Source: Nostoc sp. GT001
GTDB lineage: Bacteria > Cyanobacteriota > Cyanobacteriia > Cyanobacteriales > Nostocaceae
Direction: 5' to 3'
DNA length: 58,895 nt
Assembly: GCF_030382115.1 (NCBI RefSeq)
Contig: NZ_JAUDRJ010000003.1
Location: 4,174,844-4,233,738, forward strand
Below, piece after piece: positions 1 through 8,065 of the stretch; position 1 is the first letter of the stretch; every line of letters starts with the position of its first letter. Position numbers and translations under genes: made by a program. The notes under the pieces were generated by a model. That model saw nothing but the letters and a program-made list of their open reading frames with translations, had not been told where the DNA came from and searched no databases.

Positions 1-104
1 ATTGGCGAAAATTCTAGTAAATGAATGTAAGGAGTAAGACGGGCGTGGCGGAAATTTGCGAAAGGAAGGAATCAGGATTAAATAACTCCCCAAACTGTAA
101 GGAA

Positions 105-161
105 GGGCAGATTTGACGATCTAATTAACAGTTGCGCAACTATATCGAGGAAACCCGCCCC
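105..161. repeat. Imperfect palindrome in left-edge intergenic DNA
   Basis: The 249 bases before cysK hold no convincing gene. An imperfect inverted repeat is visible: GGGCAGATTTGACGAT pairs loosely with ATATCGAGGAAACCCGCCC around the central palindrome TTGCGCAA. It resembles the small palindromic repeats common between Nostoc genes. I see no match to a known riboswitch or small RNA, and the region may continue outside the window. Confidence 0.35.
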
Positions 162-249
162 TATCTAATCCTGGAACTTATTTAATTCAAGATTCTAAGT
201 TGCCTCATTAAGAGTCTTATCCTGAGAATGCTTACTTAACTATAAGAAA

Positions 250-1212
250 TCAAACTTTACTCAACCACTCATTCTCCTCTGGGTCTTTGAATAGTGAGGT
301 ACTGAGGTAGCGTTCGCCAAAGCTAGGCTGCACCATGACGATGAGGCGACCTGCATTTTCTGGCCGTTGTGCCACTTGAATAGCTGCATATAAAGCAGCG
401 CCAGTCGAAATCCCCGATAGCAATCCTTCTTCTTTTGCTAGGCGACGGCTGTAAGCGATCGCTTGCTCATCCGCTACCTGGATCACTTCATCTACCACAT
501 CTGGACGGTAAATTGCTGGGACAAATCCCGCGCCGATACCTTGAATTTTGTGAGGTCCTGATTTACCACCTGCTAATACCGGACTGTTGCTTGGTTCAAC
601 TGCGATCGCTTTAAAACTCGGCTTCCGTTTTTTAATAACTTCTGAAACTCCCGTAATCGTCCCACCAGTACCCACTCCCGCCACGAGAATATCTACCTCT
701 CCATCGGTATCATTCCAAATTTCTTCGGCTGTGGTTTCGGCGTGAACTTTCGGGTTAGCCGGGTTGCGGAACTGCTGCAACATATAGGCATTGGGCGTTT
801 TAGCTACAAGCTCCTCTGCATGAGCGATCGCTCCTCGCATCCCTTCTACCCCTGGTGTTAACTCTAGTTGAGCGCCATAAGCTTTGAGCATGGATCGTCT
901 TTCGTGGCTCATTGTGTCAGGCATCGTTAGAATGAGATGGTACCCCTTAGCGGCTGCCACCATCGCTAGCGCAATTCCTGTATTTCCAGAAGTCGGCTCT
1001 ACTAAAACAGTTTTTCCGGGGTGAATCAAGCCTGCTTCTTCTGCCGCTTCCACCATACTCGCGCCAATCCGGTCTTTCACAGAAGATGCTGGATTCATGC
1101 TTTCTAGCTTCACCACAATCCGAGCAACCGCTCCTGAAGCTTGGGGAATTTTGTTTAATTGAACTAAAGGAGTTCGGCCGATTAACTCTGTGATATCTTT
1201 CGCTATCCGCAT
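250..1212 (-). CDS. cysK: Cysteine synthase A (O-acetylserine sulfhydrylase)
   Basis: Makes L-cysteine from O-acetylserine and sulfide in the cytoplasm, using PLP. The 320 residues match the usual CysK length. The PLP lysine lies in SSVKDRIG (Lys46), the substrate loop is [11 protein letters not shown] near residue 75, and the PLP-phosphate loop is [10 protein letters not shown] near residue 178. GGAG eight bases upstream supports the ATG at 1212. The gene starts 18 bases after the Rrf2 regulator on the same strand, so the two are probably cotranscribed, and cysE, which supplies the substrate, lies just beyond. The isozyme label (CysK rather than CysM) rests on overall pattern; an O-acetylserine enzyme is very likely either way. 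Confidence 0.95.
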   Translation of the reverse strand: MRIAKDITELIGRTPLVQLNKIPQASGAVARIVVKLESMNPASSVKDRIGASMVEAAEEAGLIHPGKTVLVEPTSGNTGIALAMVAAAKGYHLILTMPDTMSHERRSMLKAYGAQLELTPGVEGMRGAIAHAEELVAKTPNAYMLQQFRNPANPKVHAETTAEEIWNDTDGEVDILVAGVGTGGTITGVSEVIKKRKPSFKAIAVEPSNSPVLAGGKSGPHKIQGIGAGFVPAIYRPDVVDEVIQVADEQAIAYSRRLAKEEGLLSGISTGAALYAAIQVAQRPENAGRLIVMVQPSFGERYLSTSLFKDPEENEWLSKV

Positions 1213-1230
1213 GTGGGTACTCCGTCGTGA

Positions 1231-1701
1231 CTAAATATAATACATTGGACTCTGCTGGGCGCGAGTTTCTCTTTCCTCGCACAAGTCTTGGAGTGTATAA
1301 CGACCCAAAACTTCTATCGAGGCAGCGTTAGCTTGCTCCCAAACTTCATAAACCAGAGTCTTTTCCAGAGTCGGAGAGTTAGAGGTATCTTTCTCTTTCC
1401 GCTCGCCTTCAACCAAAGTGACAATTTCAAGTATTGTAATCTGCCAAGGTTCCCGAACTAAAACGAAACCTCCTTTAGATCCGCGTTGACTCTGCACCAC
1501 ACCAGCACGCCGGAGGTTGGTCAAAATTTGTTCCAGATAGCGCTCAGGTATGGGTTGCTTGGCAGTAATCTCGCTCATGGTTAAAGGAAGTTTTTTTCCG
1601 TGGTGGCTTGCCAGTTCTAATAGTGCCAGCAATGCGTATTCCACTTTGGAAGACAGATCCAAGAGAGCGTAGTTTTGGCTATTCAACACTGTACTCAACA
1701 T
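1231..1701 (-). CDS. Rrf2-family transcriptional regulator, CymR-like candidate
   Basis: A DNA-binding regulator of the Rrf2 family. The N-terminal winged helix is clear (LSSKVEYALLALLELASHHG, then a recognition helix ending IPERYLEQILTNLRRAG), followed by the wing SQRGSKGGFVL. Only one cysteine is present (in LQDLCEE), so the three-cysteine Fe-S cluster of IscR/NsrR is absent. This points to a cluster-free member such as CymR, the cysteine regulator of Firmicutes that works with CysK. Gene order fits: cysK follows after 18 bases. The first ATG is at 1701, but family members usually begin just before LSSKVEYAL, so the TTG at 1662 is a serious alternative. CTACGGT abuts the ATG, suggesting self-regulation. 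Function is inferred from family and context. Confidence 0.88.
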   Translation of the reverse strand: MLSTVLNSQNYALLDLSSKVEYALLALLELASHHGKKLPLTMSEITAKQPIPERYLEQILTNLRRAGVVQSQRGSKGGFVLVREPWQITILEIVTLVEGERKEKDTSNSPTLEKTLVYEVWEQANAASIEVLGRYTLQDLCEERETRAQQSPMYYI

Positions 1702-1702
1702 A

Positions 1703-1709
1703 CTACGGT
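1703..1709 (+). promoter_or_regulatory. CTACGGT motif at the Rrf2 gene start
   Basis: CTACGGT followed by GAATT directly abuts the ATG at 1701. It is one of five intergenic copies in the first 5 kb, all near sulfur-linked genes. The operator role is inferred from recurrence. Confidence 0.4.
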
Positions 1710-1814
1710 GAATTGAGAGACATATCGCAGTTTATGCGAAATTAATTTTTTTCAACTGTGGAATGTGATAGCATCCCACTTATTATCCACAAAAACACTA
1801 TACTCTATCGAATT

Positions 1815-1821
1815 ACCGTAG
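1815..1821 (-). promoter_or_regulatory. CTACGGT motif upstream of cysE
   Basis: Reverse-strand copy of the heptamer (ACCGTAG on the plus strand, inside AATTACCGTAGATTTT), 105 bases before the cysE ATG. With the copy at 1703 it brackets the divergent Rrf2-cysE promoter region. Confidence 0.4.
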
Positions 1822-1926
1822 ATTTTGATATTACACAATTCCCATAAAGAACTCGATCTTTTTCTGGGAATTATCCTGAGTTTCTGTTTTCAGAGCCTCA
1901 CCTACCAACAAAAATCTCAACAGAGT

Positions 1927-2652
1927 ATGCTAATAACTGATTTGCGAACCATTTTTGAGCGTGATCCAGCAGCCCGTAACTGGCTAGAAGTATTGTTCTG
2001 TTACCCTGGACTCCAAGCTCTAGTGTTTCATCGATTGGCGCACTGGCTCTATAAAATTGGAATTCCGTTCATACCAAGATTCATCTCTCATATTAGTAGG
2101 TTTTTAACCGGAATTGAAATTCATCCTGGGGCATTAATTGGCCAGGGAGTGTTTATTGACCACGGTATGGGAGTAGTGATTGGCGAGACTGCGATCGTGG
2201 GCGACTATGCTCTGATTTATCAAGGTGTCACCCTTGGCGGGACTGGGAAAGAAAGCGGTAAACGCCATCCAACTTTAGGCTCTCATGTGGTTGTGGGAGC
2301 GGGTGCGAAAGTATTGGGAAATATTCAAATTGGCGATCGCGTCCGTATCGGAGCTGGTTCTGTAGTGCTACGAGATGTCCCCAGTAACACTACTGTAGTT
2401 GGGATTCCAGGGCGCGTAACTCGTCAGAATAACTCGTCTAGCAGCGTTCTGGATCATGATAAAGTCCGCGACGTAGAAGCTGAGGTAATCCGCGCTTTAT
2501 TTGAACGTGTCAAGGCTCTAGAGAAACAGTTCGAGCAGTTGGAACAATCTAGTTTGTCTCCAACTGAACTTGGAGACGAACAAACCAATAACCCTAAAAG
2601 CAAAAATTCTGATGGGATGATTGAAGATTTTCTTGATGGTGCGGGAATTTAG
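1927..2652 (+). CDS. cysE: Serine O-acetyltransferase
   Basis: Acetylates serine with acetyl-CoA to O-acetylserine, the committed step of cysteine synthesis. The protein is 241 residues from the ATG at 1927; the frame stays open to a TTG at 1825, but family members start at MLITDLRTIFERDPAARN, so I use 1927. Left-handed beta-helix hexapeptide repeats run through the middle (IEIHPGALIGQGVFIDHG, GDYALIYQGVTLGGTG, IGDRVRIGAGSVVL), with the catalytic His in IDHGMG. The tail past about residue 180 is polar and probably flexible. The gene is divergent from Rrf2-cysK. CysE and CysK commonly form the cysteine synthase complex, although the C-terminal Ile that enters the CysK site is present here as DGAGI, which fits. 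Confidence 0.95.
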   Translation: MLITDLRTIFERDPAARNWLEVLFCYPGLQALVFHRLAHWLYKIGIPFIPRFISHISRFLTGIEIHPGALIGQGVFIDHGMGVVIGETAIVGDYALIYQGVTLGGTGKESGKRHPTLGSHVVVGAGAKVLGNIQIGDRVRIGAGSVVLRDVPSNTTVVGIPGRVTRQNNSSSSVLDHDKVRDVEAEVIRALFERVKALEKQFEQLEQSSLSPTELGDEQTNNPKSKNSDGMIEDFLDGAGI

Positions 2653-2692
2653 GGAATGGAGGGGGAGAGGTGACAGGTGACAGTTGACATCC

Positions 2693-2834
2693 TCACCGAC
2701 CTAAAGGCGCGGTGATTCTGGAGTAATGAGTAACAAGTAATAAGTAATGAGTAAATACCCATTTTTCATCCACTATGAAACTCATTACTCCTTACTCATT
2801 ACTTTAAAGCATTGCGTGAAGCACGGGGCTTCAC
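2693..2834. mobile_element. IS200/IS605-like palindromic remnant (MITE-like)
   Basis: Within the 348-base gap after cysE, TCACCG pairs with CGGTGA (2693-2698 and 2710-2715) and GTGAAGC pairs with GCTTCAC (2816-2822 and 2828-2834). Two subterminal hairpins of this kind mark the ends of IS200/IS605 elements and their non-autonomous derivatives. Between them lies an imperfect inverted repeat made of GAGTAATGAG-type units. No transposase is present. The assignment is by structure only. Confidence 0.4.
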
Positions 2835-2964
2835 ACCCAAATATGTGGTGATAGGGAATTATCTGTACCCTGTAACCTTTACCCTGTAACCTATTCCCTT
2901 CTTCACTCCCCACTCTCCTCTTTAAAATATCCATAGGTTCTTATAACCTGATATAAATGTAATA

Positions 2965-2971
2965 CTACGGT
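2965..2971 (+). promoter_or_regulatory. CTACGGT motif upstream of the Crp-type gene
   Basis: TACTACGGTTAATTTATC lies 30 bases before the ATG at 3001. It is followed by GGAGA at 2981 and a TATAAT-like string right at the start codon. It matches the copies at cysE/Rrf2 and at the tandem-NIL gene. Confidence 0.4.
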
Positions 2972-3000
2972 TAATTTATCGGAGAATAGTTTTATATAAT

Positions 3001-3591
3001 ATGCTGTCTTTGTACACAAACTTATCTAGTTCAAGCAGTAACAATACTAAGCAACTTTTTGCCCGTAGGTCATTTCTGCCAGAGCATCATAATGACCTTT
3101 GGAAGATTGAAACGGGTTTTGTGAGAACTTTTAGCTATCTAGAAGATGGTACAACCGTTGCTTTAGGATTGTGGGGCCCTGGAGATGTCGTTGGTAAGAG
3201 ATTGTCAAAATTAGAACCTTATCAGATGGAATGCCTAACCAAAGTGGAGGCAACAGTTTTACCTGTAGAGGAGTGGACTGAACTAACAGAGACTCTACTG
3301 GCCCATATCCAACAGGCTCAAGAATTGATGATTATTCGTAGCCATAAAAAAGTGGATACTATGCTCATCAAGCTGTTGGCATGGTTATCCAAAAAGTTTG
3401 GTTCGGAAGTTGAGAAGGGACGTTTAATAGATATGCGTCTGACTCATGAAGACCTGGCGGAAATGCTCGGTTCAACTCGTGTGACTATCACTCGTGTTCT
3501 TGGGCAGTTTGAGCAAGAGGGCTTGATCGATCGTCTCTCCTTACATCGAATTGTCTTAAAAGAAGAAGAAATTTGGTACTACGAAATTTAA
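3001..3591 (+). CDS. Crp/Fnr-family transcriptional regulator, possible CysR-like sulfur regulator
   Basis: A 196-residue regulator with the Crp/Fnr layout. The N-terminal beta-roll carries GFVRTFSYLEDGTTVALGLWGPGDVVG (split here: GFVRTFSYLEDG, then LGLWGPGDVVG), a dimer helix follows around residues 95-120, and a C-terminal helix-turn-helix lies at about 147-175 (LTHEDLAEMLGSTRVTITRV). The cNMP-binding residues of true Crp are not evident. The position between cysE and NIL/sulfate-transport genes recalls CysR, the Crp-type sulfur regulator in the sulfate permease cluster of Synechococcus, and CTACGGT lies in its promoter. NtcA, which is longer and nitrogen-linked, seems less likely. The sulfur role is inferred. 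Confidence 0.82.
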   Translation: MLSLYTNLSSSSSNNTKQLFARRSFLPEHHNDLWKIETGFVRTFSYLEDGTTVALGLWGPGDVVGKRLSKLEPYQMECLTKVEATVLPVEEWTELTETLLAHIQQAQELMIIRSHKKVDTMLIKLLAWLSKKFGSEVEKGRLIDMRLTHEDLAEMLGSTRVTITRVLGQFEQEGLIDRLSLHRIVLKEEEIWYYEI

Positions 3592-3660
3592 ATTACAGCA
3601 GATTTCAAGGAAAGTGAGGTATACAAGCTAAGTCTGTTACCCAGGTATAAAGCGTGTTTT

Positions 3661-3705
3661 ACTCCTGTTAGCGCAGCGGGGCGTAGCCCATTCTGTATTC
3701 TGAAT
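3661..3705. repeat. Interspersed repeat, copy 1
   Basis: ACTCCTGTTAGCGCAGCGGG and the following GCGTAGCCCATTCTG recur in reverse complement at 29393-29433. Repeats of this kind are typical of Nostoc intergenic DNA. Confidence 0.6.
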
Positions 3706-3716
3706 TCTGCTGTATT

Positions 3717-4055
3717 TCAGTAAAACCAGCTATCGCCGTCAGCATTCGGCTTACCCACAATTCTAAGATTCAGGGATTCTAGGTAAGCTAAACCGCGAGA
3801 AATTTGTGGCACTGTTCCCCGCAGTTCGATGTCAAAGCATCCTTCTTGATCTGTATTTGGTTGTAGCATAGCCCTGGTAATATTAACCACCAAGCCACAA
3901 GTAGAAATTAACTGCGAAATCACGGGCGCTTGCAGATAGCATTTGGGAATATGTATTCGCAGACGAATCTGAGTGACTTGGCTTTTTTCAGAAACTGAAG
4001 AAACCAGTGATAATCTGTTTTGGGAATTGGTTTTTTGGTTATTTAGTACTGACAT
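3717..4055 (-). CDS. NIL-domain protein, single domain
   Basis: The NIL domain is an ACT-like fold first described at the C terminus of MetN, the methionine transporter ATPase, where it binds ligand. Here it stands alone in 112 residues. After about 35 polar residues, the domain runs from RLRIHIPKCYLQAPVISQLI through GLVVNITRAMLQPNTDQEG to CFDIELRGTVPQISRGLAYL. The same pattern (P-V-I-S, G-L-N-I, G-W-F-D-L-E-L-x-G) occurs three more times nearby: twice in the protein at 4135 and once at 8391. The neighbours are sulfur genes, so a sulfur-related binding or sensing role is plausible, but no activity can be read from the sequence. Confidence 0.85.
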   Translation of the reverse strand: MSVLNNQKTNSQNRLSLVSSVSEKSQVTQIRLRIHIPKCYLQAPVISQLISTCGLVVNITRAMLQPNTDQEGCFDIELRGTVPQISRGLAYLESLNLRIVGKPNADGDSWFY

Positions 4056-4080
4056 TAGATAGTGATGATTTTATTAATTA

Positions 4081-4150
4081 GCGTAGGCGTAGCCCGCACT
4101 TCGGCTCATTTCGGCTACGCTCAATGACCAACGCTCAGTGACCGTCGTAG
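4081..4150. repeat. Nostoc interspersed repeat (GCGTAGGCGTAGCCCGCACTTCGG family)
   Basis: GCGTAGGCGTAGCCCGCACT, then TCGGCTCATTTCGGCTACGC, then CAATGACC-type text ending at CGTAGACATCGC. Close relatives lie at 12202-12305, 12350-12402 and 16820-16945, and shorter fragments elsewhere. The repeat slightly overlaps the 3' end of the neighbouring gene. Confidence 0.75.
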
Positions 4151-4791
4151 ACATCGCTATAAACGCTAGACAAATCCAGCCAAATCGGTAGTCCCAGTTT
4201 TTCTAAATAACTCAAGCTAGAGTAAAGTTGCTTTGTTCTCCCCCACAAATCCAAGTCAAACCAGCCGTCATCTTGCGTATCGGGTTGAAGTATAGCACTG
4301 GTAATATTGACCGTTAGTCCATAACGAGAAACTAATTCGGAAATCACTGGTTCTTGGTAATAAGATTTTAAGACACACAGTTGTAAGCGCAATCTATTGG
4401 TTTGACCCAGAGAAATCCATTGCTGGAATTGTTCTTGCCATTTATTTGTCAGCCATGCAGAGTCTTTGGGACTCAGTTTGGTAGCTGGATTTGGGAAAGG
4501 TAGAGTGTGGTGGTTGGGTTGAATTTGGTTAGCGATCGCTAGTTGTAGCAAATTCACTCCCAATCCTTGCAAGTAAGATAGGCTATTTGTCAGTTTTTGG
4601 GGATTTCCTGAAAGTTCCAAATCAAACCAGCCATCGCTGTCATGGTCAGATGTCAGGGATGCAGCTTTGATATTGAAAGTTAAACCATAACGAGACACCA
4701 GCCGAGAAATTATAGGTTGCCTATTATACCGTTGAGGCACAAGAATTCGACTGTGGACTGAAGCAGGTTCTACAGATTTACTCTCAGACAT
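4135..4791 (-). CDS. Tandem NIL-domain protein
   Basis: About 218 residues from the ATG at 4791; an upstream ATG at 4806 adds MGINL. Two NIL domains are joined by a linker of about 55 residues. The first carries RILVPQRYNRQPIISRLVSR and GWFDLELSGN; the second carries LKSYYQEPVISELVSRYGL and GWFDLDLWGR. ACT-like folds often bind ligands at domain interfaces, so two copies in one chain could form a self-contained pair. The gene follows two tandem CTACGGT motifs at 4816-4837. It reads toward the single-NIL gene at 3717, 79 bases away, with repeat DNA between. No catalytic residues are seen; ligand and partner are unknown. Confidence 0.85.
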   Translation of the reverse strand: MSESKSVEPASVHSRILVPQRYNRQPIISRLVSRYGLTFNIKAASLTSDHDSDGWFDLELSGNPQKLTNSLSYLQGLGVNLLQLAIANQIQPNHHTLPFPNPATKLSPKDSAWLTNKWQEQFQQWISLGQTNRLRLQLCVLKSYYQEPVISELVSRYGLTVNITSAILQPDTQDDGWFDLDLWGRTKQLYSSLSYLEKLGLPIWLDLSSVYSDVYDGH

Positions 4792-4815
4792 CAGATTAAT
4801 TCCCAATAGCGATGC

Positions 4816-4837
4816 CTACGGTTTATTAAACTACGGT
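4816..4837 (+). promoter_or_regulatory. Two tandem CTACGGT motifs upstream of the tandem-NIL gene
   Basis: CTACGGT occurs at 4816-4822 and again at 4831-4837, 15 bases apart, within 50 bases of the NIL start on the opposite strand. The spacing of about one and a half helical turns would suit two regulator dimers or half-sites. The role is inferred. Confidence 0.4.
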
Positions 4838-5309
4838 AACTGTATCGATTTAATGAACTAAATTGTTATGTAAAGGAAAATATCACAAAGTTAATAAAAA
4901 AGCAATCAGCAAATTAACGTAAATCAGGAGCAAGTTATGTAGAGTACTTGACGTTAAACGAAGTGAGACTTTATTCTATCTGTCTCTTCGGTGATATCGT
5001 CATTATTATCTTGGAATCAAAACTGAACGCATCCTTTTTACCCAACCTCACCAAAGCGCGTTGCTCCCGTTCCATGATCCTGTGAGAGAATAAGTTACAC
5101 ATAGCTTTTAGGGACTTACACGAATAAACCTAAATATCACCTGACCCTCCAACTGTGGAATGTCGTTTACAAAATTTAAGTTTTAATAAGTATTGTATTT
5201 ATTCACTAGTTCCTTACATTCTTTTTCTAATATTAAGCATCAAGATTGAGGCGCTCAAGTATTGCATTAATTATCTTGAGAATTCACCACTTTAAACAAC
5301 TTTAACAAT
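4838..5309. other. Intergenic DNA, no gene seen
   Basis: Between the divergent NIL gene and the exported protein. It is AT-rich, with no open frame of note, no hairpin terminator and no recognised RNA. The plus-strand promoter for the exported protein must lie here, but no clear -10/-35 pair stands out. Confidence 0.5.
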
Positions 5310-5894
5310 ATGAGTACAATCTATATGAACTTTAAAAAATTTGGTGTATTACTGTCTATATCTACAATTCTTGGAATGAACGTTATTATGACCAAGACTT
5401 TGGCTCACGATTTACCTAGTATTTCTTTTGGAGCAATAATAACGTCTGGATGTAGTGTTACAAATACGCTTCCTGGATCTGTCACTAGTACCTTACCCAT
5501 CGCCTTGGATCAAATCAGTGCAAGCGAGGGTCAGCGTCAAAGGTGTATTTTACGTGCCCAGACTTTTATTCCTAGTGGTTTCTTCGTTGAAGATATACAG
5601 ATACTGTACCAAGGAAGTACTACAGTTAATTCAATGAGTAAAGGTGCTAGCTTAAGCAGAACCTATAGCTTTAGTGGTGGTGCTCTTGGTCAAACCATAT
5701 CTCCGATTAAAACTACCAAGTTTACATCTAACGGTTCTAATGGATTTGCGGAGCAAGATGGTATTACTGTTCTATCTACTTCATGTGGTGGAGAAGGACT
5801 ATTAGGTATTAATATAATTGCACAATCATCACTAGGAAGTTCTATAGACATCTCCAAAATAGTAATATTTTCTGGTAAGCTGTCACGTTGCTAA
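5310..5894 (+). CDS. Exported DUF4360-like protein
   Basis: A 194-residue secreted protein of unknown function. A signal peptide spans about residues 6-35 (MNFKKFGVLLSISTILGMN followed by a polar end near AHD). The mature part has a pattern I associate with DUF4360: a Cys near residue 49, RQRCILRAQTFIPSGF, DIQILYQGS, SRTYSFSGG, and late LSTSCGGEGLLGINI with a terminal Cys. The four or five cysteines could form disulfides outside the membrane. The start could be the ATG at 5310 or the one at 5325 directly before the signal peptide. It stands alone between gene-poor stretches, with no obvious link to the sulfur genes. The family call is from memory of the pattern and is moderate. Confidence 0.7.
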   Translation: MSTIYMNFKKFGVLLSISTILGMNVIMTKTLAHDLPSISFGAIITSGCSVTNTLPGSVTSTLPIALDQISASEGQRQRCILRAQTFIPSGFFVEDIQILYQGSTTVNSMSKGASLSRTYSFSGGALGQTISPIKTTKFTSNGSNGFAEQDGITVLSTSCGGEGLLGINIIAQSSLGSSIDISKIVIFSGKLSRC

Positions 5895-6541
5895 ATTTAA
5901 TAAACTGCATTACTTTAATTTTTAGCTCCCATTTAATCAGACCACCTTCATTAAGCAATTTACTCCACTGATTTGCCAGATATTTACCGATTGATGTTGG
6001 GGAATCGCCTCATAATAATACCGCCCTTTTTTTATCAACCGAAAGTCTGCGGCTTTCCTGGTATGTTTTAGCGTGAATTAAGATGGGATTATCCAAAGTT
6101 TTTGCCTCTTAGAAATCCTATGCACCTCTTTACATCCGACTTGTGTATACACGGTAGCAAAGAGCGGGAGGAACAAAAGAAATGCATATTGCGTTACAAG
6201 GGCGCAAGGAGAGAAATAGCTTTTCATTGCCAATAACCGCAGCTTTACGGACGGATACCACTACCGCCACAAAAATTAAACCCTTTTAATACTTAGTTAA
6301 ATTAAAGACATCAACAAGGACGAAAGCAAACCTCTCGGACGATATGAGCAATCCACGCGCAACGATGTGGGACTTGGTTGGTACTAGAGCTAATTATTAA
6401 TAAACTGACAGATCATTGCTGGCGCGATCGCGAAAACTTTAAACTTTAAGTTCATATCCTAAAATTACCTTCTTCTTTTCACTGTTAGGATATTAATCAG
6501 CATAAGATAGTCGGTTAATTTTTGATTATAAAGTATAAAGT
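5895..6541. other. Intergenic DNA with a lone repeat end
   Basis: No intact gene in 647 bases. GACTTGTGTATACACGGTAG at 6138-6157 differs at two positions from the terminal repeat of the 210-bp element at 26468, so one end of a related element may remain here. On the minus strand near 6050-5950 a short frame reads GRYYYEAIPQHQSVNIWQIS before a stop, perhaps a gene remnant of unknown origin. Confidence 0.4.
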
Positions 6542-6544
6542 TTG

Positions 6545-8056
6545 ATGATTAATATTACTAAATTCAATAAAATTGACTTTCTCGTTTTGATTGGGATTGT
6601 GATTATTGGTCTTATACATTTACCTTTTCCATTTGACGGAGATCAAGCATTTTTTAGGCTTGGTGCTTTAGAAATGCAACAAGGAAAGTTACTCTATCGT
6701 GATTTTTGGGATGTGAAGCAACCGGGGATTTTTTGCTTTTACTTTTTAGCGGGAAGTTTATTTGGTTTTAATGAGATTGGCATCCATCTCTTTGAACTTA
6801 TTTATATGGTGTTTCTGTCTATAATATTGTTGCTGAGTCTCAAAAGCTATTTTCAGCATCCGATAATCGCAAGTCTAGTACCTTTGCTAACGGTTGGCGT
6901 TTATTATACTGTTTCACAGCCTTGGCATCTGACTCAAGTAGAGGCACTGGTTAGTTTGCCTTTATTTACTTGTGTTTGGTTGACTTCTCAATCTTTTCAA
7001 TATGAAGGTAGAAAAAGATTTTTTCTACTTTTACTATCAGGCTTTATTGGTGGAATTGTCATCACATTTAAATTAATACTTTTGTTAATATTACTTTCTT
7101 TTTGGATAACTCTTTTAATCTATTCTGTGCTAATCAAGCGGGAGCCAATTCAAAAAGTATTTGTAGAAATCTTTATTCCCATTTTTATGGGGATTATATT
7201 TCCTATTTTATTTATTGTTAGTTATTTTGCCTGGTTTAATAGTTTACCAATTTTGTATGAGACGTTTTTTTTATATCCACCTCGGATTGTTGCTAATTCC
7301 CAATTTAACCCAAGTGGGCTTTTTGCAGGAATCAAATGGTTCTTAAATAATTTTTACCCTCTAATTTTAGCCGCTACTGTTGCAGTAGATGTATCATTGC
7401 GTAAGTCTAAGAATATATTGACTTTGCTACTCGTGATTTGGTGTATTTTTGCTTGGGGTGTGATTGCTCTACAACGTGGGGCATTTTGGGAATACCATTA
7501 TTTACTATTCTTTGTACCTTTAGGTATTTTAGCTACTAAAGGATTAGATGTTTTATGGGAGTCTTTAAAAGAATTGAGTTCCCCATTTACTACAATTCTA
7601 CTGATATTTTTGTTTTTCTTCCCTTTATCGCACACTCTGCTAAAAAAGAGTGTTGTTCTAGTTAATAATAACTTTGCTTTAACTGAAGATACACGATTTA
7701 AATATCAGGCTGTTTTTAGAGAAAAATATCCGTCTCTTCGTTCAGAGGCTGAATTTATCTCCCAAGCAGAAAGTCTTCCTGGTAAGATTTATGTAGCTGG
7801 CGATCCATCTATTTACTACTTTTCTAATCGGACTCAGGCAACATCACTACGTGGTTGGGCACTTGAATATTTTCTACCTGAGCAATGGACAAAACTTCTA
7901 GAAGAGTTAGATTCATCTAAGCCTCCTTATATCTTTATTGATTATATTCAGCAGCCTACTATCAACAAAAATTTTCCAAAAATGCTGGAATTTCTTGAAG
8001 GAAAATACCGTATTTTACGTCAAAATAATAACGGTACTTGGTATACCCTTTTGTAA
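6545..8056 (+). CDS. GT-C type membrane glycosyltransferase (PMT_2/GT39-like)
   Basis: An integral membrane protein of 503 residues with about ten hydrophobic segments up to residue 380, then a soluble C-terminal domain of about 120 residues. The first extracytoplasmic loop carries PFPFDGDQAFFRLGALEMQQ and GKLLYRDFWDVKQPG, the acidic-loop pattern of GT-C enzymes that move sugars from polyprenyl carriers. Substrate and product are not predictable. The ATG at 6545 is preferred over the TTG three bases earlier. It is AT-rich and stands alone. A hairpin at 8097-8130 follows and may end its transcript. Related ArnT/dolichyl-mannosyltransferase-like proteins are the alternatives within the same fold. 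Confidence 0.8.
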   Translation: MINITKFNKIDFLVLIGIVIIGLIHLPFPFDGDQAFFRLGALEMQQGKLLYRDFWDVKQPGIFCFYFLAGSLFGFNEIGIHLFELIYMVFLSIILLLSLKSYFQHPIIASLVPLLTVGVYYTVSQPWHLTQVEALVSLPLFTCVWLTSQSFQYEGRKRFFLLLLSGFIGGIVITFKLILLLILLSFWITLLIYSVLIKREPIQKVFVEIFIPIFMGIIFPILFIVSYFAWFNSLPILYETFFLYPPRIVANSQFNPSGLFAGIKWFLNNFYPLILAATVAVDVSLRKSKNILTLLLVIWCIFAWGVIALQRGAFWEYHYLLFFVPLGILATKGLDVLWESLKELSSPFTTILLIFLFFFPLSHTLLKKSVVLVNNNFALTEDTRFKYQAVFREKYPSLRSEAEFISQAESLPGKIYVAGDPSIYYFSNRTQATSLRGWALEYFLPEQWTKLLEELDSSKPPYIFIDYIQQPTINKNFPKMLEFLEGKYRILRQNNNGTWYTLL

Positions 8057-8065
8057 AAAAAACAC

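Noticed and set aside
1..249. Structured RNA at the left edge (riboswitch or small RNA)
   Set aside because: The sequence folds only as an imperfect palindrome, and none of the conserved cores of SAM, cobalamin, TPP or glycine riboswitches was recognised.
1825..1926. N-terminal extension of CysE from TTG at 1825
   Set aside because: The extension has no family counterpart and covers the promoter region with the CTACGGT motif; the ATG at 1927 gives the normal start.
5930..6060. Minus-strand frame reading GRYYYEAIPQHQSVN
   Set aside because: Too short, no start codon in context and no recognised domain; noted only as a possible remnant.
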